A program made the translations under genes and the position numbers. Shown piece after piece: positions 53,188 through 64,000 of a stretch of 64,000 bases of DNA; the first letter of the stretch is position 1; every line of letters begins with the position of its first letter. Under the pieces are notes generated by a model. It was given only the letters and a program-made list of their open reading frames with translations. It did not search any database and was not told the DNA's origin. The stretch comes from Emergomyces orientalis (lineage: Eukaryota; Ascomycota; Eurotiomycetes; Onygenales; Ajellomycetaceae), in NCBI GenBank assembly GCA_002110485.1, contig MOWL01000045.1, forward strand, positions 868,001 to 932,000, written 5' to 3'.

Positions 53188-55550
53188 CTACAGCAAAAGA
53201 CGTATAACAACAGTAACAGCTGAAAGAACCCATACGGTCGATAGAATAGATGAGGAGAAAGTAGCTCCGGCTCCAGTATAAGATTCGACAGTGTGGTTAG
53301 CCGTTGGCGAGAGCGGTCTAGTGGCGAAGGTTGAGGCCTGGGTGGCCGTGGGGTATGACGGTGGGTACCCCGTCGAAATATCTGCGGGAAATGTCGTTGT
53401 GCCTGGAACAAGCTCGACATTGACACCAGTGGTCGCACCGGCAATAGTTTCTGTGATGAACTGAACCTGTGGTACAGTGACCACGGTGATGCGGGTGTTA
53501 GTTTCGGTGCCGGAGATTGTTATCACTTGAGAGACGGTGATTATGGTAAAGGGGTCCTGAGGTGGAGGGGTAACGATGCTTGCACTACGTGTTGGAGCTG
53601 GTGGTGCGGTAAGGGCAATTGTTGGTGGGATCGCTGTGATGATGCCAGGATTTTTCGGGATGTGGGCAGCGCAGATGCCAGTGAAATAGGAGAGAGCAGC
53701 TTGAACTTCGTCGCTAGAAGCACCCCAGGACTGGATACATGCGATTACTGCAGATGTGAATTCAGAGGAAGGACAGAAGCAGCTAATATCACTGTTCGAG
53801 TCACATTTGGGAACCAAGTTGAGCCACGTGTTGAGACACTGTGGGAGTACTTTAGGATAGGGAACTTCGTTAGTGGTAGCGGGCGGTAAGGGAGGGGTTG
53901 AAGGGCTGGATGAATCTGTAGCTGGGAGAGCTGATGACCGAGAAGGTGTTGCTGATCCAGAGGGAGTTGGGTCGGTGATGGGATATGGCGGTGGTGAACC
54001 GATTGGATAGGGAGTGCCAGGTGAACCAAGTGGGATAGAAACTGTGCATACTGGACGCACAGTGCTAGAAGTGGTCACCGTAATAGTAGAACGTGTGGTA
54101 GTAGTAACCGCTATTCTGGTGGCGCCAGAGGTGATGGTCTGCGTAACTGGGAAATTGGAAACGGTAGGAAATATACTAAAAAATTTTCATTGATTAGCGT
54201 CCCATTTTTCACGAGTACGAATACACCGAAGGGAGAGGTTATACTTACATTTCCGTGACAATTAAGTCCGATGGAGGGGTTTGTGTGACTGGTGACGCAC
54301 TGGAGCCAGATTCACCAACGGGGTAGGTTGAAGTGTCAGGGGTTGGAACGGTCGGGATAGGGGGAGTTGTAGTATCCGTAGGATTTGTAGGAGTTGGATT
54401 TGCTGGGGTTGGGTTGGTAGGGGTTGGACTTGTAACGATTGGATCTGGTGATGTTGGCGTGACAGTTATTGGACATATTGTGGTTGAGATAGCGATCGTA
54501 GAAGTAACAACTTTAGTGGAGTTGGCAGGACAGGAAGGGACTTCTGGAGCACAACTAGTAACAGTAATTATGGCTGTGGTAAACGCCGTAGAGGTGGAGT
54601 AGGATTTAACCTTTGTTGGAGTTGGAGTTGTCCCCGGAGGAGTTACCTCAGTAATGCCCCCTGGAGATGTGTTTTCTGGCGGGGTGGTTCCCGGTGGAGT
54701 CGTTTCTGAGGGCGGCGTTACTCTGTATGATTCTGGTAACTGGATGCTCGGGGGCAAAGATACGGAATATGATTCACTTCCAGACTCAGGGCCTGGTGTG
54801 GGACGAGTGGGGTATGTCGAGATTTCGTTTATGGGTGTCATTACGGGCTTGGTGGGGGTGTCGGGTGGTCCACAGTCGAAGTTGATTTTGTGGATTGCGA
54901 AACCACAATCATTCAACTTACTGTACAGAGGGAGGCTGAATTTTACTGACACTGCCCCTCCACACTGTGTATTCTGCACCTCAGAGCCACCCTTAGAACA
55001 GGGGGTGGTGTGTTTGCAGGTAGAGCCATCAGGCATGGTATACAGGAAGCCGATATCTGTGTCCGCATCGACAGTGATCTGGAACGAAGTGATTGAGAAA
55101 CCGTTGGACTTCCTGTGCGAAATTTCCGGGCTGCCATTGGTGACACCCTTCAATAGTTTGCCTTGAATGCATTTATTCTGTAATTTATGTTAGAATCAGA
55201 TTTGATATCATCAACGTTAGCATTTAAGAGTGGGGATGGTACCTGAAAGGCGCTCTTAGGCGGCTTCCGATCACCACAGGTGAATCCTGAGAAGTCAAAA
55301 TCACCGAATGAAGAGAGAGGCCCAAGTGCAAGGTCCTTCCAGTCGAACCCAGACTTCTGGTTGTCAGAGCATTGGTTATCACAGTTGAACGGATTCGGGA
55401 AGAATTTATTTGTGCCCCAAGAGAACTATACACAGTAGTCAGCGTCTGATACATTTTGGGCATTTAGCGGCTCAGGTGGTATACCTACCGTGGCACTTGT
55501 TTTCTGAATTGATGCAGCAAGAATCGCCACCAGACTTAGTGTAGCTTTCA
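53188..55550 (-). CDS. GPI-anchored CFEM-domain cell-surface protein
   Basis: Proposed exons: about 55497-55550, 55243-55425, 54249-55177 and 53188-54175, about 717 residues. Exon 1 is a signal peptide (MKATLSLVAILAASIQ). The mature N-terminus FSWGTNKFFPNPFNC with GPLSSFGDFDFSGFTC and CGGAVSVKFSLP is the beta-rich Cys domain typical of fungal GPI-anchored CFEM proteins. A long Pro/Thr/Ser linker follows, with TNPTPANPTPTNPT-type repeats. Then comes a CFEM-like module: CLNTWLNLVPKCDSNSDISC, FCPSSEFTSAVIACIQSW, ALSYFTGIC. Six of eight Cys are in this segment. The C-terminus is a GPI signal (STVWVLSAVTVVIRLLL). CFEM proteins sit in the cell wall and some bind haem. The exon 1 donor is unsettled: GTAGGT at 55488 breaks frame, GTGCCA at 55496 keeps it; one missing A in exon 1 would reconcile the better donor. 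Confidence 0.82.
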
Positions 55551-57637
55551 TGGCGAAGGAAGAAACCGCCTGCAGGAATCGGCAAAAAGAATTTGATGCG
55601 ATATTAAAAGAGAGAAACGGATAGATATTAGATATATCGCGTACCAGCAGCGATATGATGAAGCGAAAGTGCCAAGGCCAGCGAGTGGCAGGTCAGTATA
55701 ATAAAAATAATACAATATCAAACAGATGCAGAAACACACGAACGAGTGGTGCCAACGCTCAAACACAAACAAGGAGGGGGAAAAGAGCTGTCAAAGGAAG
55801 GCGGAAGTGAAAATGAAAAAAAAAAAAATGAAAACAGGTCAGAGTTGAATGGGCATTGAGAATATTAATACATCCTCTTCTCCTGTTTGGCACCGTGGAA
55901 CCGCTGCCCCAGGGTTAAACAAGGGAACAACCCCCAAGCTCTCTCGAAACGACTCAAATAGAAACCAAAGCTCCCCTTGACCAAGCGTTTAGTTTGGGGA
56001 CATCCACAAGTGTGCATTATTGCAATTCACTCATTTTCATTTTCCAGTTTTGTGGTGGTCCGGCCAAACCTCGCTAGCACCTGGTTCACCCGGGCGCAAA
56101 ACTTCCATTCTTCAGGACCCTGAGAAAGAGGGATGAAACAGAAGCTAGAAAGTTTATTTGCCAATAAAACGTCATGTTAGCCAGAAAGAAATAGACAAAG
56201 CCAGTCAACGCGGAGAGGATGATCTCTTCCTCTCAGAGTGGAGCAGCAGACTGACAGCTCCAGATCGAAACGCCGTTGTTGGACTGGTCAATCGAAGCTG
56301 CAGGAGTGGAAAAGGTAATCGGCAAGGATGCGCCCAGATTTTGAACCTGGTGGAACCTTGGATTTGCTGCGATCGCCAAACTGCCCAGCTTGGTGCTAGC
56401 ACCAGCGCATCATCCGCATCTTCCTCGTGTTTGGTTGGAAGAGCTCCATTTCCATATTTACTTTTTCTGTTGCACAGGGCTTGAAACCCCTTCCAGGCCA
56501 TTTGGCCGGCGTTCTTGCTTGCTCTCTCAAACACTCCAGAAAACCTTAACCGCCTGCAGGTACCCAACCTGAAGAAAATTCGAATCGCCGTCTTGGTCAT
56601 CTGCATAACAGTAGGCTGCGCGGTTGGCCATAGAAGTATTAATAGAACGGTGGCGATCTTGAAGAGCATCTCACCGATTAATCACCCAGGTGGCTTCTCC
56701 ATGGCGCTTAGCATGGATAACTCTAGTGGTCTTTTCTGAAGCTGGGGATCTTTTCTCTTGTGTGCATTCTAGTAGGAATTGAGATAGTAGCTACCGAGGC
56801 ACTGAAAATTCGTACCCCGGCATGATACAGGGTAAGCTAATTATTAAAAGCTGTTTGTCGTGGATTGCTGGAGGTTACCAGTAGGGGTTGATTTAACAGT
56901 GCCTGATGAAACTGCGATGCTCTGGAGCAGTTAATCAACAAATTAGCCACGTTGTGGGGAAGGGTCAGGGACTGCCACACAAACTGTTTGAGCCCCTAGA
57001 AAACCACTTGGCGCCTTTGTTTATCCAAACTTTCAACCAGGTCCAGTCGAACCAGAGAAAAGCATGGGGGGTCTCTGTTTGAAACAGTCACATACAGCAA
57101 ATCGGTCTAGATCTGGATTTATTGTCCTCATGGAGTAACTGGAAGCCATGCAAGAAGGTTGCTCTGCGAGAATTACAAATACGTATGGAGCTTTGACGTT
57201 ATGGGGGTAAAATCGTGCTTCAAGTTAAAAGGAATACCAGAACCCATTGTTAAGCCGACGACTCGCTCTGTTGTTGGATTCCTCCAGAATAATGAGGTCT
57301 CTATTTACGGATCGTTCAAAAGAAATAATTTTAAGAAAAATAGTTTCCGGCATCCCATTTTTTAGTCGAAAAACATTTAACCTTTAGCAAGCAAGAATAG
57401 TGTGCGAACGACAGCAATACATGCGATATACCTGCACTGTTCACACTTTATCTCATCCAGTCAAGCTGGCCCCTCTCTTACTGTATAAATCTGTAATTCA
57501 AGAACAAAATAATAACGCCAAAATTTATAATATAAATAATAATAAAAACCAACAGTGAACAGAAACAAAACCAAGGGGACTCGAAGAAGAAAAAGTATAC
57601 AGAACATCAAAGATATCAACAATCATCATCCTACAAC
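55551..57637. other. Intergenic, no gene seen
   Basis: 2.1 kb upstream of the CFEM gene and downstream of the mpaB/Lcp-type gene. A minus-strand frame at 56205-56669 has a hydrophobic start but otherwise random-looking composition and was rejected. A tRNA-like reading near 56330-56365 was checked and lacks proper A and B boxes. Confidence 0.45.
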
Positions 57638-59367
57638 TTACATCTTCATCAACTTCCACCCCCACTGTGACCTTAAATATGTCGCATACCCAATAGTTCC
57701 CATCGCAGCGGTGGTGATTGTAGCCCCAGCCAGACCCAAGAAGCCCAGCAGCTCGATGCCAAAACTTTGCCTCGTGCGCTCGGTCTTGGCACCCTGTTCT
57801 GTCGTGAGATCGTAACCTGGTACGTATTTGAAGTCGAACTTGGCCTCCTCGCCGAGCCCGATCTTTTCGTCGAGAATAATCTTCCAGAAATGGCGGCGCA
57901 TTCTCTATAAAAGTTTGTGATTGGCATGCATCAGTGATGGCGCTGGTTTGATATAATTTGGGTTTTGGTGCGATTTCGGAGCGCAATAGATTGGTATCAC
58001 AATGAAAGGGGAGAGAGGCTTTTTTTTTTTAAGGAAAAGGAAAAGGCGGAACATACAGCAATGTGTCTTCTATCCAAGAAGGGCAATGTCCTTTGGACAT
58101 AGCACCACAAACTAACGACGAGACAATACCCAAACACCAACCCATAGTAGTAATATCCCGGCTTCCCAATACCAAGCTTATCACAGAGTTCCTTGCCATT
58201 TAGCCAGCGGGTAATAGCTTCTAGAAACCCACGACTTCCCCACGCGGGGGGTGTGTTCTCCAGGCTTGTGATGATATTGTTCGCCAGGATCTTGCTCATC
58301 TCCGTCGGCTTAACTTCGTGCACAAGGATGGATTCCAGCATACTCCGTGCTTTTTGCGGGGTCTCAAACGGCTCGGTTGGGGTACCAAGGTAGTAAGCAA
58401 CCAGCCGCCAAAGCGCAATATAGTCGTTTATTTCTTGTTCCCGGAGGAAGATACCCTGGCGTGGCAAACTGAGCCAAATTAGGAGGGTGGAAAACGAACC
58501 AACCGTGCCGATGCAGTCAAGGTCATTGACTGGGATTCCGAGCTTCTCTACATTGTAATATTCTGGCCTTGTTTGGGCAAGATTGAGGATCCGCGCTCGA
58601 ACGGCGGCGTGGAGGAGCCGAACTCTTACTGCGGAGGCGAAGCCGTCTCCCCCTGGCTGGATATCTTTGAGGGACATGGTGACTTGGAAAACAAACTGAG
58701 TCGTCTCGAACATTCTGTGTCGGGCAACCTTGGTTGAAAATCCACCAGTGCGAGCAAGCGTCTCAACGATGCGTCCCGCGCCCCTGATTTCATTTCAAGG
58801 TTAGCACAAGGAGAAATTAAAAGACAAAGTCGCGGGACGGAAGCAGAGACAACATACATTCCTCCGAGCAAACTCTCGAATCCAAGCTGAGGAACAGGAG
58901 GGAATTTATAAGCTTTTTGCTCTCACATTCTCTATCACCAGAGAACAATCTCTCTAACTTACCGCGTTCAGAGCTGGAATTCCATATCGGTAGAATACCT
59001 CCTGACCCCGCTCGATTTGATCCCAGTCAACCCAGTCGGGGACAGTATTAACTTCATTCCATAACTCTGCTAATTTCTCGTCCTTATCTGCATTATCTCG
59101 TAGGAGTACGTAAAGATCTCTCTTTGGTTTCTCTCTGCCATCTTTGCCCTTCTGCCCCCCTCTGTCGGTGGTGCGAGGCAAAGCTTTTTGTGGGGGTGGT
59201 GAAATCTCGTTTAGCCGCTTTAGACATTCATCCGCTAATCTATCATAAGTGTGCTTCATGGGTTCCATCTGTTCCCCCGTCAAGTGCTCTGGTGTCCACT
59301 GAAAACAGTAACCCCATACTGTGATGGTGTTTTCGTCCGATCTCCTGAATGGGTTTGGTATAGCCAT
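57638..59367 (-). CDS. ER-bound oxygenase mpaB/latex-clearing-protein domain (DUF2236) protein
   Basis: Four exons (58963-59367, 58858-58886, 58057-58783, 57638-57904) give 475 residues; the second exon is only 29 nt. All donors are GTAAGT or GTATGT, and every join keeps frame. Exon 1 starts MAIPNPFRRSDENTITVWGY and ends DWDQIERGQEVFYRYGIPAL. The tiny exon gives LGFESLLGGM. Then come the family blocks GRIVETLARTGGFS, RMFETTQFVFQVTMSLKDIQ, GFASAVRVRLLHAAVRARIL, PVNDLDCIGTVGSFSTLLIW, REQEINDYIALWRLVAYYLG and SRGFLEAITRWLNGKELCDK. Two C-terminal hydrophobic spans (YYYYGLVFGYCLVVSLW and GFLGLAGATITTAAMGTIGY) suggest membrane attachment. Relatives include MpaB, an oxygenase of mycophenolic acid synthesis, and rubber oxygenases, which carry b-type haem. 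The substrate here is unknown and no cluster genes are nearby. Confidence 0.87.
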
Positions 59368-62290
59368 GGTTGGGAAACAAAATTTTTATTAAGGAAACAG
59401 AAAATGTAGCCGAAATTTATATTCAGGAAATAGGGTGTCGAAAATTTCGACAATCAAAAAAGGGGTATATAAATCTTTGTTATGTTATAAGTAAATCGAT
59501 GTCATACCATGCCATGGCTCTCAACATAACCTAATAATGAAAGAAACGTCAACTTCGGCTACTCTTCTGGGGTCCCAAAACATATATAGAAACAAGCCAA
59601 CGCAATGTCAGTCAGGAGTAACAATTGTTAATCTGTTCTCCGCAAATAAGGCAACCAGAAAACCAAACATCATACGATGCGATACATACCCGTCCCGCTA
59701 CTGGCCTTACATGAAAATAACCCCAAACTGCAAAGAGCTTGAGCTGTCAACGGCGGGGTTGTTGGGTAACAGGATCCACTCCAGACGCCGATACCAAGCC
59801 GAGGAAACGTATCCACGTAGATCTGTGCTTTTTATGTGTGGTGTCAGACTAGCTGTGGATCACACATGTTACCGAGGAAAGTAGCGAGGGGTGCATCTGT
59901 TTTCATGATATGAATTGGGAAACAATGAAAGAATGAAATAACGAAAAATTTAGAATAAGAGAGTGTGCGTGGGCGTAAGGAGAGCTCTGAGGACGACCTC
60001 GAACCTAACAAGTGCGAGAAATTTGAAGGGAGAAGTAATAAATTGTTTCAAAATTTATTACACATTTATTATTTTGGCGTGTGATTCTTCGCAAAATAAA
60101 AAGACCCACAATTTTCCCCAGAGCCCCAACAGTTGCAAAAAAGCCCTGATGAAGTGGATCACATATTGAACAGCATACCGAAGTTTAAAAGAACGAACTT
60201 CGCAGACAAGCGTCGACATATCAGGCTTCAACCGCATTTCCATGGCAAATTTCAACTTTTCAACTAAGTCAATAATGGGCTGAAAAGGAAGCCCACAATC
60301 ATTCAACAGCTGAAAAGGCCGCTGTATCAACACGGCATCTCATATCCGCATTGTGCATAAAATTTCCTGGAGGAAAAGAAACCATAATTGGCTCTTGCCT
60401 GCCCTTCCACGTGGACAGTCGACGGCGCTAAAGGTCCATAATTCGAACTGTCACTTTTGCTGAGCACACCTTTCTTCATAAAGGAAAAAAAAAAGTTATT
60501 TGAAATAAAAAAGTTGCCCCTACACATCCGTCCTCTCCCCAGGCTCCCATTCCTATCATTCACCAGCCTTTTGAGTGCTTTCCGATTTTTCGTTTCATTT
60601 TTTCTTGTATGAAGTAGGGAGAATATTTGGGGTGTATTAACAACGAGCACGGAAATTTCGATACGAGACAACGAGGAGACGGAGGAGGGGCAAACAGTTG
60701 CCCGCAGCGCTGGAGACCTGCAGCTGCTAATTAGCCCAACGTTCGACGTCGAGTTTAGCATATCTGGTCGAGCAGATACATATCATGTGACTTAATTGGC
60801 TGCATTCGATTGGCCCATAGCACTTCCCCGGACCGAGGGTACGCCGAATTAGCGCGGGCCAGGGGTTAAGCTTGGCGTCAACGGCATCGTCACATGCGAA
60901 GTAGACAAAATGTCCCTTATAATCAAATCCCTTTTGAGGGGAAGGAATGAAGCCATATCAATTATCATCAGTGTTTGTGGATTTTATGACCAGTGAGTAT
61001 ATTAACACGGCCTATAAAGCTGGGGGAATCAAACCCAATATCATCATCATCCTAGGAAACGAAGTAAGAAAAAAGTTGTCAAATACCTGGTTGATTTTCT
61101 GACCCATCCCCACGCGGATTTCCCAGGTTCCATGGCCACTAGTACTTTCTCTCTCCCCTCTTTTCTACCTTGTATATAAGTGTACGTAGATAAAAAAGGA
61201 GGAGGGGTATCCAGGAGGAATGGGATGCAGGGAGAAAACCTCCTTTTCCGAAAAAGGTCTGGAGAACGAGCAAAAACGAAACACAGCAGATTAGACAGAT
61301 TAAAAAATGAATAGACCAAATTTTTCCCTTTCATTTATTTAACGACATAATAAAACGACATAGGTGTAAATTGGGAGAAAATGGGGAGGGGGGTAAAGAA
61401 AAAATTAACTCAATTATAACCTAATAGACGGACGGATGGACAGACAGACAGGTATGTAGACAGGTATGTAGACAGATAGAAAAAGATGAGGGAAAACATG
61501 CCTAAGAGAAAACGCCGAGGTCAATTCATAATACTTCGAACATCATGGGCAACTGTCATTTCAGGAGCCAATTGGGGATGTTGCAAAATTCACAATCCAC
61601 TCATCATCCTCCATACAACACACCCACCCACTTGCAGCGTGTTATGTGCACTCACATTCATCACGATGAAGCAAAAACGAAGAAAAAATGTAAAAATCAG
61701 AAATTAAAATCCTCGGAACAATTCATCTCCACTTCATCCCTATCACCAGCATGATGGAGATCTATTTTTCCTTCTCACAGTGTTTATATATTAGGGCTAA
61801 TTGATCCTTCTATTGGAACAGAAGAAGAGAAAGGGAGAAGAGAGAAAACAAGCAAGAAGAAAAAACAAAAGTACCAAGGGACTCTGTTCAGAAAATGGGT
61901 TACACTCATCCACAACATTAGACTGGTTTAAAAAAATTATCTGCTTTCCCCCCCCTTTATTCATGAATTGACAATGAACAGTGAGAAATTTGCTTGCCGC
62001 AGAAAAAAATTTCGAACAAAAAAGAAGACTTTTGTTGGTAAAATCATAATTATCATCTAATAGTCACGCGGGTTTAAAGGAAGAAAAAAAAATGCGTTAT
62101 TTCATTTGTATTTAGGTCATATAGAAGCGAGGGGGTGAAAGACATATCCACACATATATCCACAAAGGTATACGGCGAGAGAAGGGGGGTAGTAAGGAAG
62201 TAGTGTTAAGGAAGAGAGCTACCCCCGAGATAGGTTAAATGAAGGCTGAACTAAGCTTCGTCGAGAGAACGCGATCAGGGAAAGTAGTTC
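59368..62290. other. Gene-poor 2.9-kb intergenic region
   Basis: This lies between the mpaB/Lcp-type gene start and the end of the Ifh1-like gene. A minus-strand segment 60058-60333 has a protein-like look (KPDMSTLVCEVRSFKLRYAV) but no start, splice partner or known motif. A GACAGACAGA/GTATGTAGACAG repeat is at 61431-61480. A- and T-runs at 61840-62100 fit the 3' flank of the minus-strand gene. Nothing else was recognised. Confidence 0.45.
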
Positions 62291-64000
62291 TTAGAAAGCG
62301 ATTGTATTGCCGCGGTGCGACTCAACCAGCTTGCGGCGAACCGCTTCGCCACCGGTATATGTTACCCCCGTCCGCTTTCTAGTTGGAGTTTTGTTATCTA
62401 CATACTTATTGCGTCTGAAGACGCTGGCGGGACGGGAAGGAGAGTTTGCTGGTACGAACTCGCGGTGTTGTGGCAATCGGATCAGAGCTTGGTAACGAGA
62501 GTGATTCCGGCGGAAGGCAGTCACGATGCCCCTGTCAAGGTGGTTCAAGAGGCGCTCTGCGCTATTATTAACTGGAGGAGGAGCGAACTCTGTTGTCGTT
62601 GAAATATTGTTCATCGTCAACGACGACGGGCCGGCAACAACTGCCGAGGCAATGTCCTCGACGACGTCGAAATCTCTGTCAAAGTCTTCTTCGTCGGAGG
62701 AGCCATTTCCAAAGTCGATAAAGTCATTTACGTTGAGGACTCCTTCGCTGTCATCGTCGTCGTCTTCCTCGTCGAAGCTGTTACTGAGTAGTCCGTGGGA
62801 AGGGTAGAATGCCTCGGGAGGACCGGTTATTTGACCAACGGAATCACTTCCCAGGGCAGTTATCATGAGATTGGCATTAGAGGAAAGCATTGGGCTTAGG
62901 TTGTTGGGTTGCAGTGGCGATAGCAGAGCATCGGTGTCACTGTCATCAGCAAGAGTGGCAGCAGTAGCTCGGGGGCTATTGTTGGCGGTGTTGCACAAAC
63001 TCTGAGTAGCGGATTCAAGCCAGTCGTGTCTGCAAGTTGAATAGGGGGGGATGAGGATTAATTGAGCTCCGTTAGGGGCGACAACAGCAACTGGCTTGTG
63101 GGGGTCAGCGACGAAAGTACCCCTAAGTGGTCCACGCCGTCGCAGTGGCTGTGAACGCTGGGTGGATTCCTCCATATATGGAGGCAATGACGCGCTCGAG
63201 TCGCGACGTAGGATGGAACGAGGGTGAGTAATTGTTGCTGGGGGAGGTAAATCTTCATCGGTTGTTTCACCGCAATCCGCTGCAAATCGGGGTTAGCTAG
63301 CTAAAGGAATACTTTGGCGTGTAAAATACTTACACTCATAACCACTAGAGCTCGCAACGGAGGATTCCGTTTCCACGTGATAGATATTGCCTGGGAGGTC
63401 ATAAAAATCCTGTGGAACCAGTAGCTCACTGGAGACTTGGCGACGGACTGGTTCAGAATCATTTTCGATCATTCTTCGCAGGTCTGGGTCCAGGGCATCT
63501 TGTTGCAGGAAATCAGACATAAGTTCATCATCAGTGGTTTTATCGGAATCCGAAGAATCATCGGATTCCGCGAAATGAACGCGTCGCGTAGGGACCTCCA
63601 CAGTTGCATTGGTCAGGGTAACATCTTCGACAGCGTCAACGTTGCCTGACTGTAAAAACAGCTGCTCATCCTCAAAGAAGGAACCAGTGGAGTAAAGAGG
63701 ACGGTTTTCAAGATCATCTAATCCTAACCACTCATCTGGAACTCCAGATGCAAATGCAGAGGTGACGGTCTCCATGTCACGCTCATACTCCGAATCCAAA
63801 ATCAACTCTTCTTCCATCAGCTCAATCTCCTGCTCTTCGTCATCTGCATCGCTAACATCATTTACTGCCTCATACCCGTCATCTGAATCCAAGTCGATTG
63901 ACTCAACCGAGCTAAGAGGACTAGCAGAACTGATGGAGCTATTTTCGGCGCAGCTCTGATAGCCAGTATGCTGCAGTTTAACACGTTTTCGGTCCTTGTG
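62291..64000 (-). CDS. Ifh1/Crf1-like transcriptional regulator, 3' portion, runs off the right edge
   Basis: Two exon parts are visible: 63334-64000 and 62291-63279, split by a 54-nt intron (donor GTAAGT, acceptor GCAG). The splice forms SSSGYESDCGETTDEDLPPP, which matches the signature around the Crf1/Ifh1 domain (GYESD-x-GETTDEDxLPPP). The basic PRSILRRDSS, KPVAVVAPNGAQLILIPP and HDWLESATQ segments follow. The upstream part is acidic (DADDEEQEIELMEEELILDS) with RVHFAESDDSSDS. The C-terminus is basic (FRRNKYVDNKTPTRKRTG, GEAVRRKLVES). In yeast, Ifh1 and Crf1 bind the forkhead protein Fhl1 and respectively activate and repress ribosomal protein genes; in filamentous fungi the role is inferred. 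The start is outside the window. The family call comes from the motif alone. Confidence 0.62.

Noticed and set aside
56330..56365. Possible tRNA gene (TTTTGAACCTGG)
   Set aside because: No A box, no B box with GGTTCRANTCC, and no acceptor stem pairing.
56205..56669. Minus-strand frame with a hydrophobic N-terminus
   Set aside because: Composition after the first 20 residues is random-looking, no signal cleavage or domain was seen, and it lies where a promoter or 3' flank is expected.
60058..60761. Protein-like minus-strand segments between the mpaB/Lcp-type and Ifh1-like genes
   Set aside because: The stretch around KPDMSTLVCEVRSFKLRYAV looks plausible, but there is no good start, no splice partner and no known motif. 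The neighbouring frame is low in coding character.

Overview
This 64 kb window is chromosomal DNA of a filamentous ascomycete. The genes are split by short GT-AG introns (about 54 to 118 nt) with recognisable CTAAC/CTGAC-type branch sites. The families are those of Pezizomycotina: a 40S RPS0 gene, mitochondrial uS15, Spb4, Dgk1, a Yen1/GEN1 nuclease, Arp10, a GH72 glucanosyltransferase, a GPI-anchored CFEM protein, and an AsaB/CmcJ-like oxidoreductase. The HNH_2-type nuclease and several orphan nuclear proteins fit Eurotiomycetes, most likely Onygenales; that placement is inference, since no database search was possible. No tRNA, rRNA, CRISPR, phage or intact transposon was seen.

Layout. 1-9 kb is compact and housekeeping: RPS0 (-, running off the left edge) is divergent from mitochondrial uS15 (+), then an HNH_2 nuclease (+), DGK1 (-) divergent from SPB4 (+). 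9-19.4 kb holds a 1268-residue nuclear orphan (-), the Holliday-junction resolvase GEN1/YEN1 (-) divergent from ARP10 (+), and a small orphan (+). 20-30.7 kb has a secreted or anchored aldose 1-epimerase (-), an AT-hook protein (+), a small three-exon basic protein with a SANT-like stretch (+), and a GH72 beta-1,3-glucanosyltransferase (-). 30.7-39.9 kb is a gene-poor stretch with microsatellites, short tandem repeats and a perfect 17-bp inverted repeat.

39.9-48 kb carries a 640-residue orphan (+), an Sds3-like Rpd3-complex subunit (-) and the AsaB/CmcJ-like oxidoreductase (+). 49.9-59.4 kb carries a frameshifted DUF3433 membrane protein (+), the GPI-anchored CFEM protein (-) and an mpaB/Lcp-type oxygenase-domain protein (-). 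The right edge is the 3' portion of an Ifh1/Crf1-like regulator (-).

There is no operon-like logic. The common themes are ribosome production (RPS0, uS15m, Spb4, the Ifh1-like regulator), DNA and chromatin (GEN1, AT-hook protein, Sds3-like protein) and the cell wall or surface (GH72, CFEM). The most notable observations are three same-direction single-base frameshifts in the DUF3433 gene plus a similar one-base problem at the CFEM exon 1 donor, several genes resolved only by splicing (14-nt and 29-nt exons), and the gene-poor 30.7-39.9 kb block. I found no convincing new multi-gene system.
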